DNA from: Diphasiastrum complanatum
Lineage: Eukaryota > Streptophyta > Lycopodiopsida > Lycopodiales > Lycopodiaceae
NCBI GenBank assembly: GCA_029204225.1
Contig: CM055096.1
Coordinates: forward strand, 28,223,995 to 28,287,994
Direction: 5' to 3'
DNA: 64,000 nt
The notes beneath the pieces are model-generated. The model did not search any database, was not told the origin of the DNA, and saw only the letters and a program-made list of their open reading frames with translations. The translations under genes were made by a program, and so were the position numbers. This document shows, piece after piece, positions 20,066-32,600 of the stretch (position 1 is its first letter; the number at the start of each line of letters is the position of its first letter).

Positions 20066-22756
20066 GTATTTCTGCAGAGTTGTTCTAAATGCTAATTCGT
20101 GGAAGTTCTTGAAGATGACCAAGTCTTCAATGATCTTCAAATTATTGAACTTAACATCTGAACTTGAAATATGATAGGATTGGTTACCCTTTGTTGGAGA
20201 TCAGCCGGAAGCCCGTTGTAGACGTTCTTCAGATAATTTGGCTATCTAAGTTATGATTCCTGTAGGTATCAGATGAGTAGACGTAGAACCAAAGTTGGTT
20301 TCACCTGACCCTAGATCAACGATCAATAAACGTGTAGGAAGAATTTTGAAATAGAAATTAGCTAACAAAATATATCTCATTAGAACATGTAAGAAAATTC
20401 AATAATTTTATTTCATGCTGGTATTAGTAGTCACCCATCATTCTAGATAGGGTTGCTCCTTTAGCTTTACTGTAACCTTGAAACAATTATCTAGCAAACT
20501 TTAATGACAAGGTTGTTTTATATTTAATTATTGGTATCTACGCTCCCCGCATAAATTTGATCTAGATTCTAGCATTAGTAAAGCCCATTTAGCCCCATAG
20601 TGGTTACAAACTCATTGGGTGATAAAAATCTTTTTAGGTGTTTCTCTAATTGGTAACCACCATGTCATTGGCAATCCCATTGTCAAATAATGGGCACATA
20701 AAACACAAAAGAATCTAATTTAATGCCTCGAGATCATAAATAAGCTTGAGGTGCATAGAAATGAAGCAAACCTTGATTATGTTTTGCATTAATATGTACA
20801 CACATATATACATATAAAGGGAGCTTGCACCTCATGAATGAAAATTTATTTTTCTAAATAATTCTATTTAACTTTGCTGAGAACTTAAACAACTATGGTT
20901 TATATAAGAGATAACTGACAATGTTACTCACTTTGCTTGATGATGAAATCTTAAGCTAGTTTTGTTCAACCATACAATGATAGAAACACTGGCTAGTGCA
21001 AGTAAGAATTTTGTAATGTTTGTATAGTCATTATGTGATGGTTGCGAGATGGCATGTGGGCTTGTCCACTCAAGTATTCCCAACCTAAACATGCTTGTGA
21101 GGACATAGAATAGGATCTTTGGCCTCATGGTGCTCCATTGGAGCTGTTTGGATGATGTTTGTTTGAAGTTTGGATACCAAGTCACTGGCTGCTACTTGTT
21201 GATTGCCCTAAAGATTTCTTCTACTTGCATGCATGTGTAAGTCATTCATGTTGTCTACTTGTTCTTTGGGATAATTTATGCCTTGTTCTTGTAATTTTAA
21301 CTACTATGTAGTGGCATGAGCATCCGTTGATTAAAGTTCAACTATAATGTAAATTTATGTACATAAATTAATATACAATGAAAAAGAATTTTTTGTTAAA
21401 TGTTGTGTCACATAATCTCTATGCTCAAACTCAAGTTTATGCATCTAGATACACTCAAAACACTACATAAATGTAGATTTAGATAATTTCAGTCATCAAT
21501 AATGTTTCTTATGATAGTATTCTTAACTATAACATGCTATTTCAGTATAAGTTGATGCAATTCTTATATAAATTTTATATTATCTAAAGCTTGAAAAATA
21601 TTTGAACAATTCTTGCTCTTTAATATGAACTAAAACAATATCACAAGCATGAAGTTTTTGTGATATGTTTAAGCTAAAATATGAACCTGCTCATGTGGGA
21701 CTTTCACCTAGAAAATTTTACTTGAGGTAGAATGAGTATTCAATAATGAACTACATGTGATTATGATGTGAGAACATGTAGAGACCATAATTTCTCTACC
21801 ATTTTTTGTAGAATTGTACCAAGAACTAATCATTCTAATTTTTTTTGTAGCAAGGTTACATTTATTTCACAATTAGACACTTCTCTCTTCATTCTTACTT
21901 CTTATGATGGAATATAAATGATGTATTTTAAAGCTCAAAGTACATTATAAATTATACATTTGATTTAGATTGTTTTCGTAGATTCATGATTGCATTCTAC
22001 ATGATTGTTAGAGTGCCATGTTCTTTTTATTATATTTTACTTATCATATACAAATTTAGTGCAGACAGTATTGAGAAAATTGTGGATGGCAAACATATCT
22101 ACCTCTAGATTTCATCTCGAAGTATATGCGCCACTTTGTCATGCAACACTAATATGCATGATATGGAAACAACTAGTTGTTATTATTGATTTGGTGAAAA
22201 AGGTCTTGAAATAAAACAATGATAATAAAATTCTAGATGTTTGCAAGTAAAGATATAGCACACAAATCTAGTCTAGAATGCTTTTAGTATATGCTTGAAC
22301 TTGTCCCTCCTTAACATGAGGAAATAAAAATGGAGTCTTCTTGTCATTTGTGTATTTGTTTAGTTTTATATACTACAACACTTTTGTCATATTAGTATTT
22401 TTCAAAGCACTCATAAGATGAGATCTACATGCTAGCATGAGAGCATATTTCCCATTGAGCAAAAGATGAACATTATAAATATCAGTAGATGATGATGTGA
22501 GTATATTCATGCACAAAGCATAACCTTTTTTGAGAAATTAGGTGTGCTTTGTACATATGCTTTGTTGTGCTCATTGATATCAATCATAGGAATTTGCTAG
22601 CTCGAATTTTTATATAAAGTATGTAACCAAACTTGTGGTGCTAAGTCAATTCCTAAAACTATCAATCAACCATATTTCAACTAATCAATTGGTAAATGTA
22701 AATTTACGATATGTAGTCGAACTTCGAGAGATTGGATATAATAAGTTGGGAGAACT
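20066..22756. other. AT-rich gene-free stretch
   Basis: I see no coding region with recognisable similarity, no LTR pair and no RNA gene. The longest frames are under 90 codons and biased toward common AT-rich codons. Confidence 0.45.
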
Positions 22757-22763
22757 CCCCCCC

Positions 22764-22799
<36 letters not shown>

Positions 22800-22801
22800 C
22801 A
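22757..22801. repeat. C18 plus (TC)n microsatellite
   Basis: A run of 18 C residues is followed by about 26 bases of TC. Confidence 0.93.
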
Positions 22802-23239
22802 GACTTAACCTTGGACTAAGAAGCTTTTACAAGTACAAGGTAAAAAATTAGAGTGAAAAAAGTCTCAAAGTACAATACTTTGGACCATAAAAGAGTGCAT
22901 TAATGCCTCACAAGAGTGATTGATTGATTGATCATAAAACAAATGCAAACTAGATACACAAAATTGAAATCTAGATTGACAATTTGAGATGCATCGAGCA
23001 AGAGCAATCTATAATCATTAATCAAAAGAGATGTACACCACACACACATGTGAAACATTACTTAATACGGCCTGTAGACAACAAAATATGTTTAGAACAC
23101 TTAGTTCTTGCTTAGATCCAAAGAAAACCAAAGTACATAATGTAGAACTCGAGTTTTGCCAATGAGCTCTCAAATATAATCTAAGGCATAACTATGGAGA
23201 GTTGGATACATAGAAAGCCTCTTCCCCACCTTGAGTTAG

Positions 23240-24157
23240 TGTTGTAAAGCTGACTCAGGTGCACCCAGTGTGCCCTGTAAGACTCTAAGGGGTGACGCTC
23301 CCTAAGGTCCCAGAGCAAGTTAGAACGTCAAGGACTGAGCCTCCGACCTGTGGTGAGCCAGTCAAGTAGTCACAAGTCATGAGCTAGCTCTGAAGCTCGA
23401 GTCATGGCCTAGTCAGGAAGCAAGTTGATTCTGCTGCCGGGACGGCTCCCGGGACCCATGTCCGGGAGCCAGACTGATTCTGCCAGGCTTGCCAGGCTTA
23501 ATCAACAAAATAAAAACTAAGTTCTAAAAAGCGTGCTTTACCAGAAAGCACTATGTTTCAGAACAGAGGAGGTGCACCGAATCACATCAGAACTATAGGG
23601 GGAGTCCGGCAGACAGAAACTTGGGCAGCTCAACCAGCGCCAGGAATCCAGTCGCCAGGTCTCAGCTCCCTCTACCAGCACGAGCCAGGCACAATGCCCA
23701 GCACGTGTTGGTGGCCCCGAGACTGGTCAGTCTATGTATGAATGTAACCTCTTCCAAATCTAATAAAGTTTATCCTTGGGGATGATTACCATTTTGGTTT
23801 CGCCTCCGGGACTGGTCCAAGTGGAAGGACCCTTACTACAACCTTTTTGTGTCACTGGCGCCTAAGGGTCCACGTCACCGACGTGTGGCTTGCCGCTATG
23901 CCAATTGGTCAGTTTGGCGACCACTATGCCTTGGGTTTCATGTGTGGCTTGTCTTTGCCTTTGGTTACCTTTTGGGGACGGATTTTGAATTGGCTTTCGG
24001 GTTGGTTGGGATTCCAGTTTTCTTAAGTCGGAATGGTTAAGCTTGTTACGTTTCTGAGTTGGCTTTTACATAAGTGCATGATGGATGGATGTTAGACTTA
24101 AGCACGTGTTGGGGAAACCGCTCAAGTCCCAACGCCCTTTGAGGCGCAGGCGCAACA
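23240..24157 (+). repeat. Gypsy 5' LTR (918 bp)
   Basis: The LTR runs from TGTTGTAAAG to GGCGCAACA. It differs from the 3' LTR by scattered substitutions and one extra copy of a 9-base GCCAGGCTT motif near 23480. Short frames in it (e.g. 23849-24040) recur in the other LTR and are not genes. Confidence 0.95.
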
Positions 24158-24159
24158 TG

Positions 24160-24172
24160 TGGTGTCAGAGCC
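24160..24172 (+). other. Gypsy primer-binding site
   Basis: TGGTGTCAGAGCC begins two bases after the 5' LTR and has one mismatch to the complement of the initiator-Met tRNA 3' end. Confidence 0.82.
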
Positions 24173-24249
24173 GACTAGCCGGTCAGCTACGCAAGTCTCA
24201 CAGGGATGGCCACGTTTTGGGATTTGTCAGGACAACCGTTGAAAAGTGC

Positions 24250-24660
24250 TGCCCACAATGTAAGCACGAGTGCGTCCATGGTCGGGGTGGTCGACAGAAC
24301 GGGGGACTTGATGAGGCAAGATACTGCCCTTGAGGTGTAAGCACGGTCAGTTCCCGCAGTTCGGGCCTGGCACCGTCTGCACGTAGGACAGATGAGACAA
24401 TGTGCTGCCATTAGGTTGGTGAAAGCACGGTTTGTGCCTTGTGGGTGCGGGGCGACATATTCGAACTGTACGGGTTAACCATTGATACAGAGATGCTGCT
24501 TGAATTCGGGTGTAAAGCACGGGTGGTTAGCTGCCGGTGTGGGATAACTGCCGATCGTTTAGCTATAAGGGCTATCGACCAGAAAGTGGTGGGGTGTGAC
24601 TGAGGCAATGTGCTGCTTAATGGTGAAAGCACAGATGGTTGGATGAATATTTTCCCATGG
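24250..24660 (+). repeat. Degenerate tandem repeats in the gypsy leader
   Basis: The motif AAGCAC(G/A)G recurs at about 24258, 24337, 24423, 24513 and 24624, alternating with TGCTGC-type motifs (e.g. AATGTGCTGC). Spacing grows from about 77 to about 111 bases. The array occupies the place where gag should begin. Confidence 0.55.
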
Positions 24661-24983
24661 GTTAATTCTGTGATAGATTTGAGTGGGCGCGACTAGGCAA
24701 AGGTCCTACGTCCGGTCTCAAGGGGAATGTGGCTTGAGAGAGATCCTCTGTGTTTGCTTTGGTTGGTATGTTCATTTGTGGTGTGCTTGTTTGGAACTGA
24801 ATAACCGCCTGGTTGCTTAACTTCTTCAAGGTGATCTGATCTAGTTGGGAGTTGAAGGAGGAGTTTACATTTGTGGGTGGACGACATACAAGTATGGAAA
24901 AGAGCTTCCATGGGGAAACCCCCAAGATTGGTTCAAGATTATTATTCTAATCCGGAAAGATCGCGGGGAGGAAGTCAGATTTC

Positions 24984-27900
24984 ATGATCGACTTTGGAGC
25001 TTCACATAGCTATATTTCAAGGAGCGTAGTGGAACAGTTCAGCTTGCTGACCAGAAATGTAACATCAACACTCAAGGTAGAAACAACAAAGGGAGCACTG
25101 GATGCAGACAAAGCAACATTGAACATCCCGATGCAAATTGGGAGATGGAAGACTAAACTTAGCTTTTTGATTTTAGAGATGGATGTCTTCGATGTAATTT
25201 TGGGCCTTCCCTGGCTAAATGAACATTGTATTGCAGTTTTGGATAGGAGCTCAAACTTGGTTCTCTTGGATTACAAGGGACAGATCTATATGACAAAAGC
25301 TCTGCCTGGAGGGAACGCTAAGGGCACCGATATTGAACAAAATCTGGGTGTTGCATCTGTGATTAAAAGCATGGCAAAAGGGAAAAGGTCTAAGTGCTTT
25401 CTTTGTATCTACGGAGAGGTTCCAGAAGGGAAAAACACACAACAGAAAACCTTGCCAAAGGAGGTGGCAGATTTGCTAGATGAATTTAGCGATGTGTTTC
25501 CGGAAGAACTCCCAGCTAAGTTACCTCCTCGAAGACCAGTGGACCATAAGATTGAGTTGGTACCAGGAACAGAACCAACTTCACGAGCACCCTATAGGAT
25601 GTCCCAAGAAGAGTTGGTGGAACTGAACCGACAACTTGGTGAATTGATAGACAAAGGATTCATTAGACCTAGTGCTTCGCCTTTTGGAGCCCCAGTGTTA
25701 TTCGTGGAAAAGGCGGACAAGACACTACGGATGTGTGTGGATTACCACATGCTCAACAAAGGTACCATCAAGAACAAGTATCCCATGCCTAGAATTGATG
25801 ACCTGTTCGACCAGCTCAAACATGCCAGATATTTTAGCTGAATAGATCTCCGATCTGGATATCACCAAATTCGAATAGCTAAAGGAGATGAGCACAAAAC
25901 GACTTTTCGAACACGGTATGGGAGCCACAAATTCAGGGTGATGCCGTTCAGTCTAACAAACGCACCAGCCACTTTTTGCATGTTGATGAACAACATTTTT
26001 CAAGACTGCTTAGATGAATTTGTCATTGTGTGTTGGTGTTTAGTCGTAGCCTCAAAGATCACATTAAACATTTAAGGACGGTCCTCCAACGACTGAGGAA
26101 GAACAGCTTGTTCGCGAAAAGAGAAAAATGTGAATTTCTGGTAGAGGAAGTTGATTTCCTTGGACATGTTATAGGCTACGGACAATTTCGGATGGATCCT
26201 AAGAAGATCAAGACTATCTTGGATTGGCTGGCTCCTAAAACTATTCACGACATCAAATCCTTTGTGGGCTTATGTAATTTTTACAGGAGATTCATTGAGG
26301 CATTTAGCAAAATTGTGGCACCATTGTTGGAACAGACCAAGACTCATCTGAAGATGACATGGACACCGGAATGTGAAGCAGCGTTCCAAGAACTAAAATG
26401 ACGGATCACTCAAGAACCCATCCTTGCCTTACCGGACTTTAGCAAACCTTTCGAAATACATACAGACGCGTCAAACTCTATTGGGGCCATGCTGATGCAA
26501 GATGGAAAACCTGTTGCATATTTTCAAAGAAATTGAGTGACGTAGAGCGACGATGGCCAACTCATGAAAAAGAAATGGTTGCAATAGTTCAAGCAGTGGA
26601 GCATTGGAGACATTATGTGGCAGGAAAACCCTTTAAGGCGTTCACTAATAATGTATCACTCAAGTACTTCTCATCCCAAGGTATGCTCATGCCAAAGCAA
26701 ATGCGATGGCAAAACTTTCTCTCAAAATTCAATATAGATATTGTACACACGGCGGGAAAGAACAATGTGGTGGCAGACACACTAAGTAGACAGGAACACT
26801 TGATGGCAACGGTGACAACTCAGGTGACTGGCCTACTCCAAGAGATCAGAGAGTTTTATGGTGCAGATGCATTGGCGAAGGACTTCATGATCGAATTCCA
26901 ACTGGGAAAGCCTCATAAACATTTCACTTGGAAAGATCGAATGGTTGTTTATAAACAACGCATAGTATATGTCCCAGACAACATCAACCTGAGGAAGAAA
27001 GTCTTGCGAGAACATCATGACGTACTAGCCGCCGGACATCCAAGGGTGAATCGCATGCATGAACTTCTCAAAAGAGGCTTCTATTGGCCAGGTATGTGGG
27101 CAGACGTTGAATTCTATGTGCAAACATGCCTGACATGTCAACAAGTGAAGGTGGAACCGCTAGCTCCAGCAGGACTACTCCAACCATTACCGGTACCAGC
27201 ATACCCATGGAATTCGGTGAGCATGGATTTTATTGTTCAACTACCACGGTGCCAAGGCTTCAACTCAATTTATGTGGTGGTTGACCATTTTTCAAAGCAA
27301 GTTCACTTGGTACCAACTAAAAGTTCAGTGACAGCTAAAGAAGTGGCAAGGTTATTTTTCAAATGTGTCTTCAAATACCATGGCCTACCTAGAACGATTA
27401 TTTCTGACCAAGACACCAAGTTCGTCGGAAAGTTTTGGACTAGTCTATTTCACCTTGTGGGAACTGGACTGAATTTTAGCACTGTATATCACCCTCAAAC
27501 AGATGGACAAACGGAACGAGTCAATCGACAGATTGAACATAATTTACAAAATTATGTCACTTGGGGGACCAATCCGATTGGGTCAACTACTTGAATATTC
27601 TCAAGTTTGCACATAACAACCAAGTGAACAAATTTACTGGACGAGCACCCTTTGAGATAAGCAATGGTCGGCTACCGATTGTTCCAAGCTCTTTTCTTAC
27701 AGGTGTGCAAGAAACCCCAGTACCCACTGTGGAGGAATTCATCAATGAGTGGAAGTTGACAGAGGTGAAGTCATTTTTAGAGCAGTCCCAAAGAAGTATG
27801 GCAGCTGACGTAAACCCACATCGACGAGAACTGGAATTGCGTTACCAAAAGGTTTCTCTCATAAGTTCGTTCGACCTTATGCGGGGCCATATTATGTCAC

Positions 27901-28222
27901 CAAGAAGATCAACCCAGTGGCTTACCGATTGGCGCTGCCATCCATCTTGGATATACACAATGTGTTTCATATCTCATTACTCAAACGGTACAAACCAGAT
28001 GAGCGATTTGATCGGCAACACGAACTCCGTCACCCACCAACGACACTTGATGATACAAAGAGGCAGCTTGTACTAGAACAAATATTGACACATAGAAAGG
28101 GAACTGGCGTGCAACGTGAATATCTAGTGAAGTGGCTACGGGGTCTACTCATTGAGGCTTCTTGGGAGTACAAAGACAAACTTAAGGAGGGAGCCCCTGA
28201 AGTACTGGCAGATTATCTGTAG
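24984..28222 (+). pseudogene. Gypsy pol: PR-RT-RH-IN-chromodomain, disabled
   Basis: Protease starts [12 protein letters not shown] (24984), with F in place of the usual T or S after the catalytic D. RT runs from about 25450 ([23 protein letters not shown]) through VDYHMLNK and a TGA at 25839-25841. The YVDD box is absent: FVIV is followed directly by the segment that normally comes after it, out of frame, near 26030. RNase H follows a TGA near 26399 (EIHTDASN) with a frameshift near 26530. Integrase has an HHCC zinc finger (HHDVLAAGH...CLTCQ, about 27010-27140), then the catalytic core with SMDFI, DQDTKF and HPQTDGQTERVNR. Two more frameshifts occur, near 27575 and 27855. The C-terminal segment LEQILTHRKG...REYLVKW...EASWE (28070-28180) is a chromodomain, which in chromoviruses directs integration to heterochromatin. 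Confidence 0.94.
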
Positions 28223-28527
28223 AAGAATCAACGCAATAGCCGTTTTTCCAAATCGGCACACAAAGCACTACCTGGCGGCATGCCTCCTGCATAAACACTC
28301 ATGGCCATTTCTGAAGTTCAAGGAACTTCCAGGTATCTTTCTTAAGTTTGTCAATAAATCACTTGCAGCTTTACACAGGTTTTACATAAGTGAACTTTAT
28401 CTACACTTTTCCTGTGCTACTGCCAATATATCTTTTTAATTCAAAGTTGTTAAGGCTGGTGAATTGAGCCCGTGCCATACGCCCTAGGTCTAGTTTGGCC
28501 CTGATGAGGACATCAACTTTTTCAAAC

Positions 28528-28537
28528 GAGGGGAGGA
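28528..28537 (+). other. Gypsy polypurine tract
   Basis: GAGGGGAGGA lies directly before the 3' LTR and would prime plus-strand synthesis. Confidence 0.85.
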
Positions 28538-29446
28538 TGTTGTAAAGCTGACTCAGGTGCATCCAGTGTGCCCTATAAGACTCTAAGGGGTGACGCTCCC
28601 TAAGGTCCCAGAGCAAGTTAGAACGTCAAGGACTGAGCCTCCGACCTGTGGTGAGCCAGTCAAGTAGTCACAAGTCATGAGCTAGCTTTGGAGCTCGAGT
28701 CATGGCCTAGTCAGGAAGCAAGTTGATTCTGCCGCCGGGACGGCTCCCGGGACCCATGTCCGGGAGCCAGACTGATTCTGCCAGGCTTAATCAACAAAAT
28801 AAAAACTAAGTCCTAAAAAGCGTGCTTTACCAGAAAGCACTATGTTTCAGAACAGAAGGGGTGCGCCGAATCACAACAGAGCTATAGGGGGAGTCCGACA
28901 GACAGAAACTTGGGCAGCTCAACCAGCGCCAGGAATCTAGTCACCAGGTCTCAACTCCCTCTACCAGCATGAGCCAGGCACAATGCCCAGCACATGTTGG
29001 TGGCCCCGAGACCGGTCAGTCTATGTATGAATGTAACCTCTTACAAATCTAATAAAGTTGATCCTTGGGGATGATTACCATTTCGGTTTCGCCTCCGGAA
29101 CTGGTCCAGGTGGAAGGACCCTTACTACAACCTTTTTGCGTTGCCCGCGCCTAAGGGTCCACGTCACCGACGTGTGGCTTGCCGCTATGCCAATTGGTCA
29201 GTTTGGCGACCACTATGCCTTGGGTTTCATGTGTGGCTTGTCTTTGCCTTTGGTTACCTTTTGGGGACGGATTTTGAGTTGGCTTTCGGGTTGGTTGGGA
29301 TTCCAGTTTTCTTAAGTCTGAATGGTTAAGCTTGTTACGTTTCTGAATTGGCTTTTACGTAAGTGCATGATGGATGGATGTTAGACTTAAGCGCGTGTTT
29401 GGGAAGCCGCTCAAGTCCCAGCGTCCTTTGAGGCGCCGGCGCAACA
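28538..29446 (+). repeat. Gypsy 3' LTR (909 bp)
   Basis: This is the direct repeat of 23240-24157, ending GCGCAACA and followed by the GTTAG target duplication. Confidence 0.95.
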
Positions 29447-29451
29447 GTTAG

Positions 29452-29760
29452 GTGAAAATCCAGCATGTAATAAGAAAGTTGATTGAGTTTTTCTGCCCTG
29501 ATTTTCCATTCTAGCCTCATCCTAGAATCTTGCCATATTGGTGGCTAGATTGATCCACCTACTCCATAATTCTAGGAATTAGGTCCTGTAATGTAGAATC
29601 CACTACCAAACTAACTTGACCAGCTTTTTAGACTTGATCTAACCTACTCTAGTAAAGGTTTCCCACGTGGCTCCATGGCCTCACACGTGTGGGACCCACT
29701 AATGTACATATTTACATTATTTGACATAGCTAGATTTGTCAATATAGGCAATTTTTCACA
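29452..29760 (-). repeat. Copia-E 3' LTR remnant
   Basis: On the minus strand it begins TGTGAAAAATTGCC at 29760 after a purine run (GAGGAGAAG, 29761-29769) and ends at TTTTCACC next to the gypsy target duplication. The beginning matches that of the copia B LTR (TGTGAAAAATGC), so the two are related families. The gypsy element inserted at or within a few bases of its outer end. Confidence 0.65.
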
Positions 29761-29804
29761 CTTCTCCTCAAATCTAGCTTTGGAAACTATTTTACTTTTA
29801 TCAA

Positions 29805-30260
29805 TTAAGATCTTAGCTTAATAAATGAATTCTTAGGCAAGGATTTAGTGAACAAATCAGCTAAGCAACTCGATGAAGGCACATGTTGGAGCTTGATTTC
29901 TTTGGCTTGCACCTTCTCCCTTACAAAATGATGAGCAATCTCGATATGCTTGCTCCTTGCATGGAATGTAGGATTGGTTGCAAGTGATTGGGCTGATTGG
30001 ATATCACAAAAGATTGTAGAAACCTCCTCCTCCATGACATGAAGTTCCACCAATAGCCTCTTGAGCCATAAGACCTCCTTGCATGTTGATGTTAAGGCCT
30101 TATACTCGGATTCTGTCGAAGATAAGGAAATAGTATCTTGCTTCTTTGAAAGCCATGATACCACTACATCACACAAACAGCTCTTGCAGGCTGTCGTTTT
30201 CGTAGGCTCTACATGCTTGGGTGTAGATCTATAGAAATCATTGCGGATTTTCCTTGCCAT
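29805..30260 (-). pseudogene. Copia-E RNase H fragment
   Basis: The frame VVSWLSKKQDTISLSSTESEYKALTSTCKEVLWLKRLLVEL...SKHIEIAHHFVREKV...LADLFTKSLP (about 30160-29815) is the C-terminal RNase H of a copia polyprotein, closely resembling that of copia B. The first about 32 residues of the open frame do not fit RNase H, so an internal deletion has joined unrelated sequence to it. RT, integrase and gag are gone. It lies just inside the LTR remnant, as expected for the 3' end of the element. Confidence 0.85.
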
Positions 30261-30299
30261 CGAACCTCGAAAGATAATAGAGAGAGGCTTAAACTATGG

Positions 30300-32600
30300 A
30301 TCTAGATGGAATCTAACTCTAGCAAGGTGTCAATCTTGGTGTAGGATCTAAAGGTGGAACGACTTATATGTGGGGGTGAAGCATCTTCCTTTTCCTATCT
30401 CTTTTTGGGTTTTTGGTTTATGTAGATCCTCTTCTTAGATCTTGGCTTTCTTGAGTTATTTAGGCTCCTTGAGCTCTAAATCTTCTCCTCTTGAGGCTTA
30501 TCTTCTCAAGGGAGGGGAGCAATGGAAATAGAACCTACCTATGGATCTTAATGATTTCTCCAAAAGTGATTTCTAACACCTATTTTACTATTGTGTTATT
30601 TTCTGGATTAAGAGGATGAAAGCTTGAGCTAATGATCATTCAAGTATTGTGATAACATGATTAAACAACACATTCAAACATTCCTACATCCACAATCAAT
30701 CACACAATCCACAATTCAAGCATTCATACATCCACAATCAATCACACAAATGCAAAAAAGAAGGGCTTTTCAAAGTAAGATGAATGGAGGAGGAGGCTTC
30801 TTTTTTTTCTCTCTCTCTCAATCTCTATCATTACACATGAAAAGTGATTACAAAACATTCCTACTTATAGACAAAGCTAGGGTTAGGCCTTTTGATTCAC
30901 CCAAAAACCATGTGCCATAACAACTTGACTATCTTAAAAGGTTATAAACCAAAATGCATTAAAAAACTACTTGGGTCCTTTCTTATTTTTGACCTATTGG
31001 AGTTTAAATCTTTTTTATTTCTCGTGCATATGGCTTACGAGCACAGTGCACCTTCTAAGGGTGTATGACATTATTTTATAGATAGATCTAAATCTTTATG
31101 CCGACTCGGCCATGCTTTTATTCCCGTCGCCGTAAGATATGTTGGGGGGGAGGCGATGGGCTTTGGCATTTCTCATTGGTCGGTCCGCGACTCGTCGCAA
31201 CTCGTCGTCGGTTCGCGACTTGTCGACCTTCTGATATTGGCATTCCCGATAAATCTGGATTCTGGAACATAAGTCAATGATGGGTCATGTCCCGGTCACA
31301 ATTGAATACAATAAATCTAATTACACTAATTATGGTATCACATTTGAAGCTTACATAAAATGTATATTAGATTAACTCTAATTTGTAACTCTCTCCCTTA
31401 AGTTGAAATGTGATAGGAGTAAAGAAATACAAACTATAGCAACGTCTGGAGTATCCAAAAGATGTTATGCATGTCCTGCTACCCTATTCTTGACTCACAC
31501 TCAAGCACACCAACAAACCACCAGGTTTGACTCACAAAGTATCATGCAAACACAATACTCATACATAAAGTCTATCACACTCTCGACCCTCTGACTCATC
31601 CCCATTCAACTAAACACAAGTGGACCACATGAGCGACATGGCTCAAACTGAGAAAATCCCACTACCACCATGAGACTTACATCTTCCATCTAGCTAGGCT
31701 GATATCCTATTAGACACTTACAAGCACAAACCTGTAAAGCTTACATAAATGAGCGACAAAGGCTCAACCTGAGGAAATCTTACTACCACCATAAGATTGA
31801 ACTTTCACCAGATAGACAACTAGTAGACATAGACAAGTCAATGAGCATACCAAATGATTACTTTGCTTCTGACGTAGCAAATGCATAAACACATACAACT
31901 CTGACTCAGATTTAGACTTGTGACAAGGTAACATGCAAGCCCACACACACTCATACAAACCAACATGAATGATAAAGCGTCAAATACATGACCATGGCTT
32001 GCCCATACGTGGTATCTTGTCATACCAACACATGTAACCTATAGATCCGTTGCTACACCACTGGTCTCCAAATCAGATCATCTCGCTAATGGCCCGCACC
32101 TGTCATCAAGATACTCTCACCACATACTATGCTCATCTGATGTCTTCCATCCTGGTCATCATCCTGCTAGACAAGCCAAACTCCAAAGCATCACCTGCTC
32201 CTCTTGGCTCCTAGCATCTACTCGCTCTCCCTGGCTATGTGCCACCTGACATCATGCCAACGCAAACTTGTCCCTGAGTCATCGCTCACGGGAACCCGAG
32301 ACTAATGTCTCCCTGATCGTATTGAGGTATATGGCCCTGAGTGACTTCCTCTAGGCTTTCTGATCTCACCACCTATGAATCCGAGCCAAACAGGTTCCAA
32401 CACTTGTGCCAAGCCTATACTCTTGCAAATACAGCCAAATGTGTGAAAGCTAGAGATAGCTTATCCATGCCCATGATGGTAGATGTCTCTCCATCAATGC
32501 CACTGTCAATGACTGGCCCCTTGTTTTATCGCCATCCTGTATTCCCAAATGAGCACACCATGAAGTCCTCGCCATCAATGTCCCCTCCAGTAGATTCCTA
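30300..32600. other. Gene-free, repeat-derived region
   Basis: No recognisable coding region. A sequence of about 50 bases, TGAGCGACA(T/A)(A)GGCTCAA followed by ACTACCACCAT(G/A)AGA, occurs at about 31630 and again at about 31750, a tandem duplication of about 118 bp. The region may be interior of an old LTR element whose minus-strand PBS remnant is near 34150. Confidence 0.4.

Larger units (their letters stand above)
23235..29451 (+). mobile_element. Complete Ty3/gypsy chromovirus with TSD GTTAG
   Basis: Boundaries are clear. The target duplication GTTAG lies at 23235-23239 and 29447-29451. LTRs at 23240-24157 and 28538-29446 both start TGTTGTAAAGCTGAC and end GCGCAACA. A PBS follows the left LTR and a polypurine tract precedes the right one. 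The internal part encodes protease, RT, RNase H, integrase and a chromodomain, in the gypsy order. LTRs differ by only a few percent by eye, so insertion is comparatively recent, although the coding part is already disabled and gag is missing. It inserted at the edge of an older copia LTR. Confidence 0.96.

Noticed and set aside
23553-24040. Short open frames MFQNRGG... and MSLAPKGPRHRR... near 23.6-24.0 kb
   Set aside because: The second recurs at 29141-29329, in the other gypsy LTR; both lie wholly inside LTR sequence.
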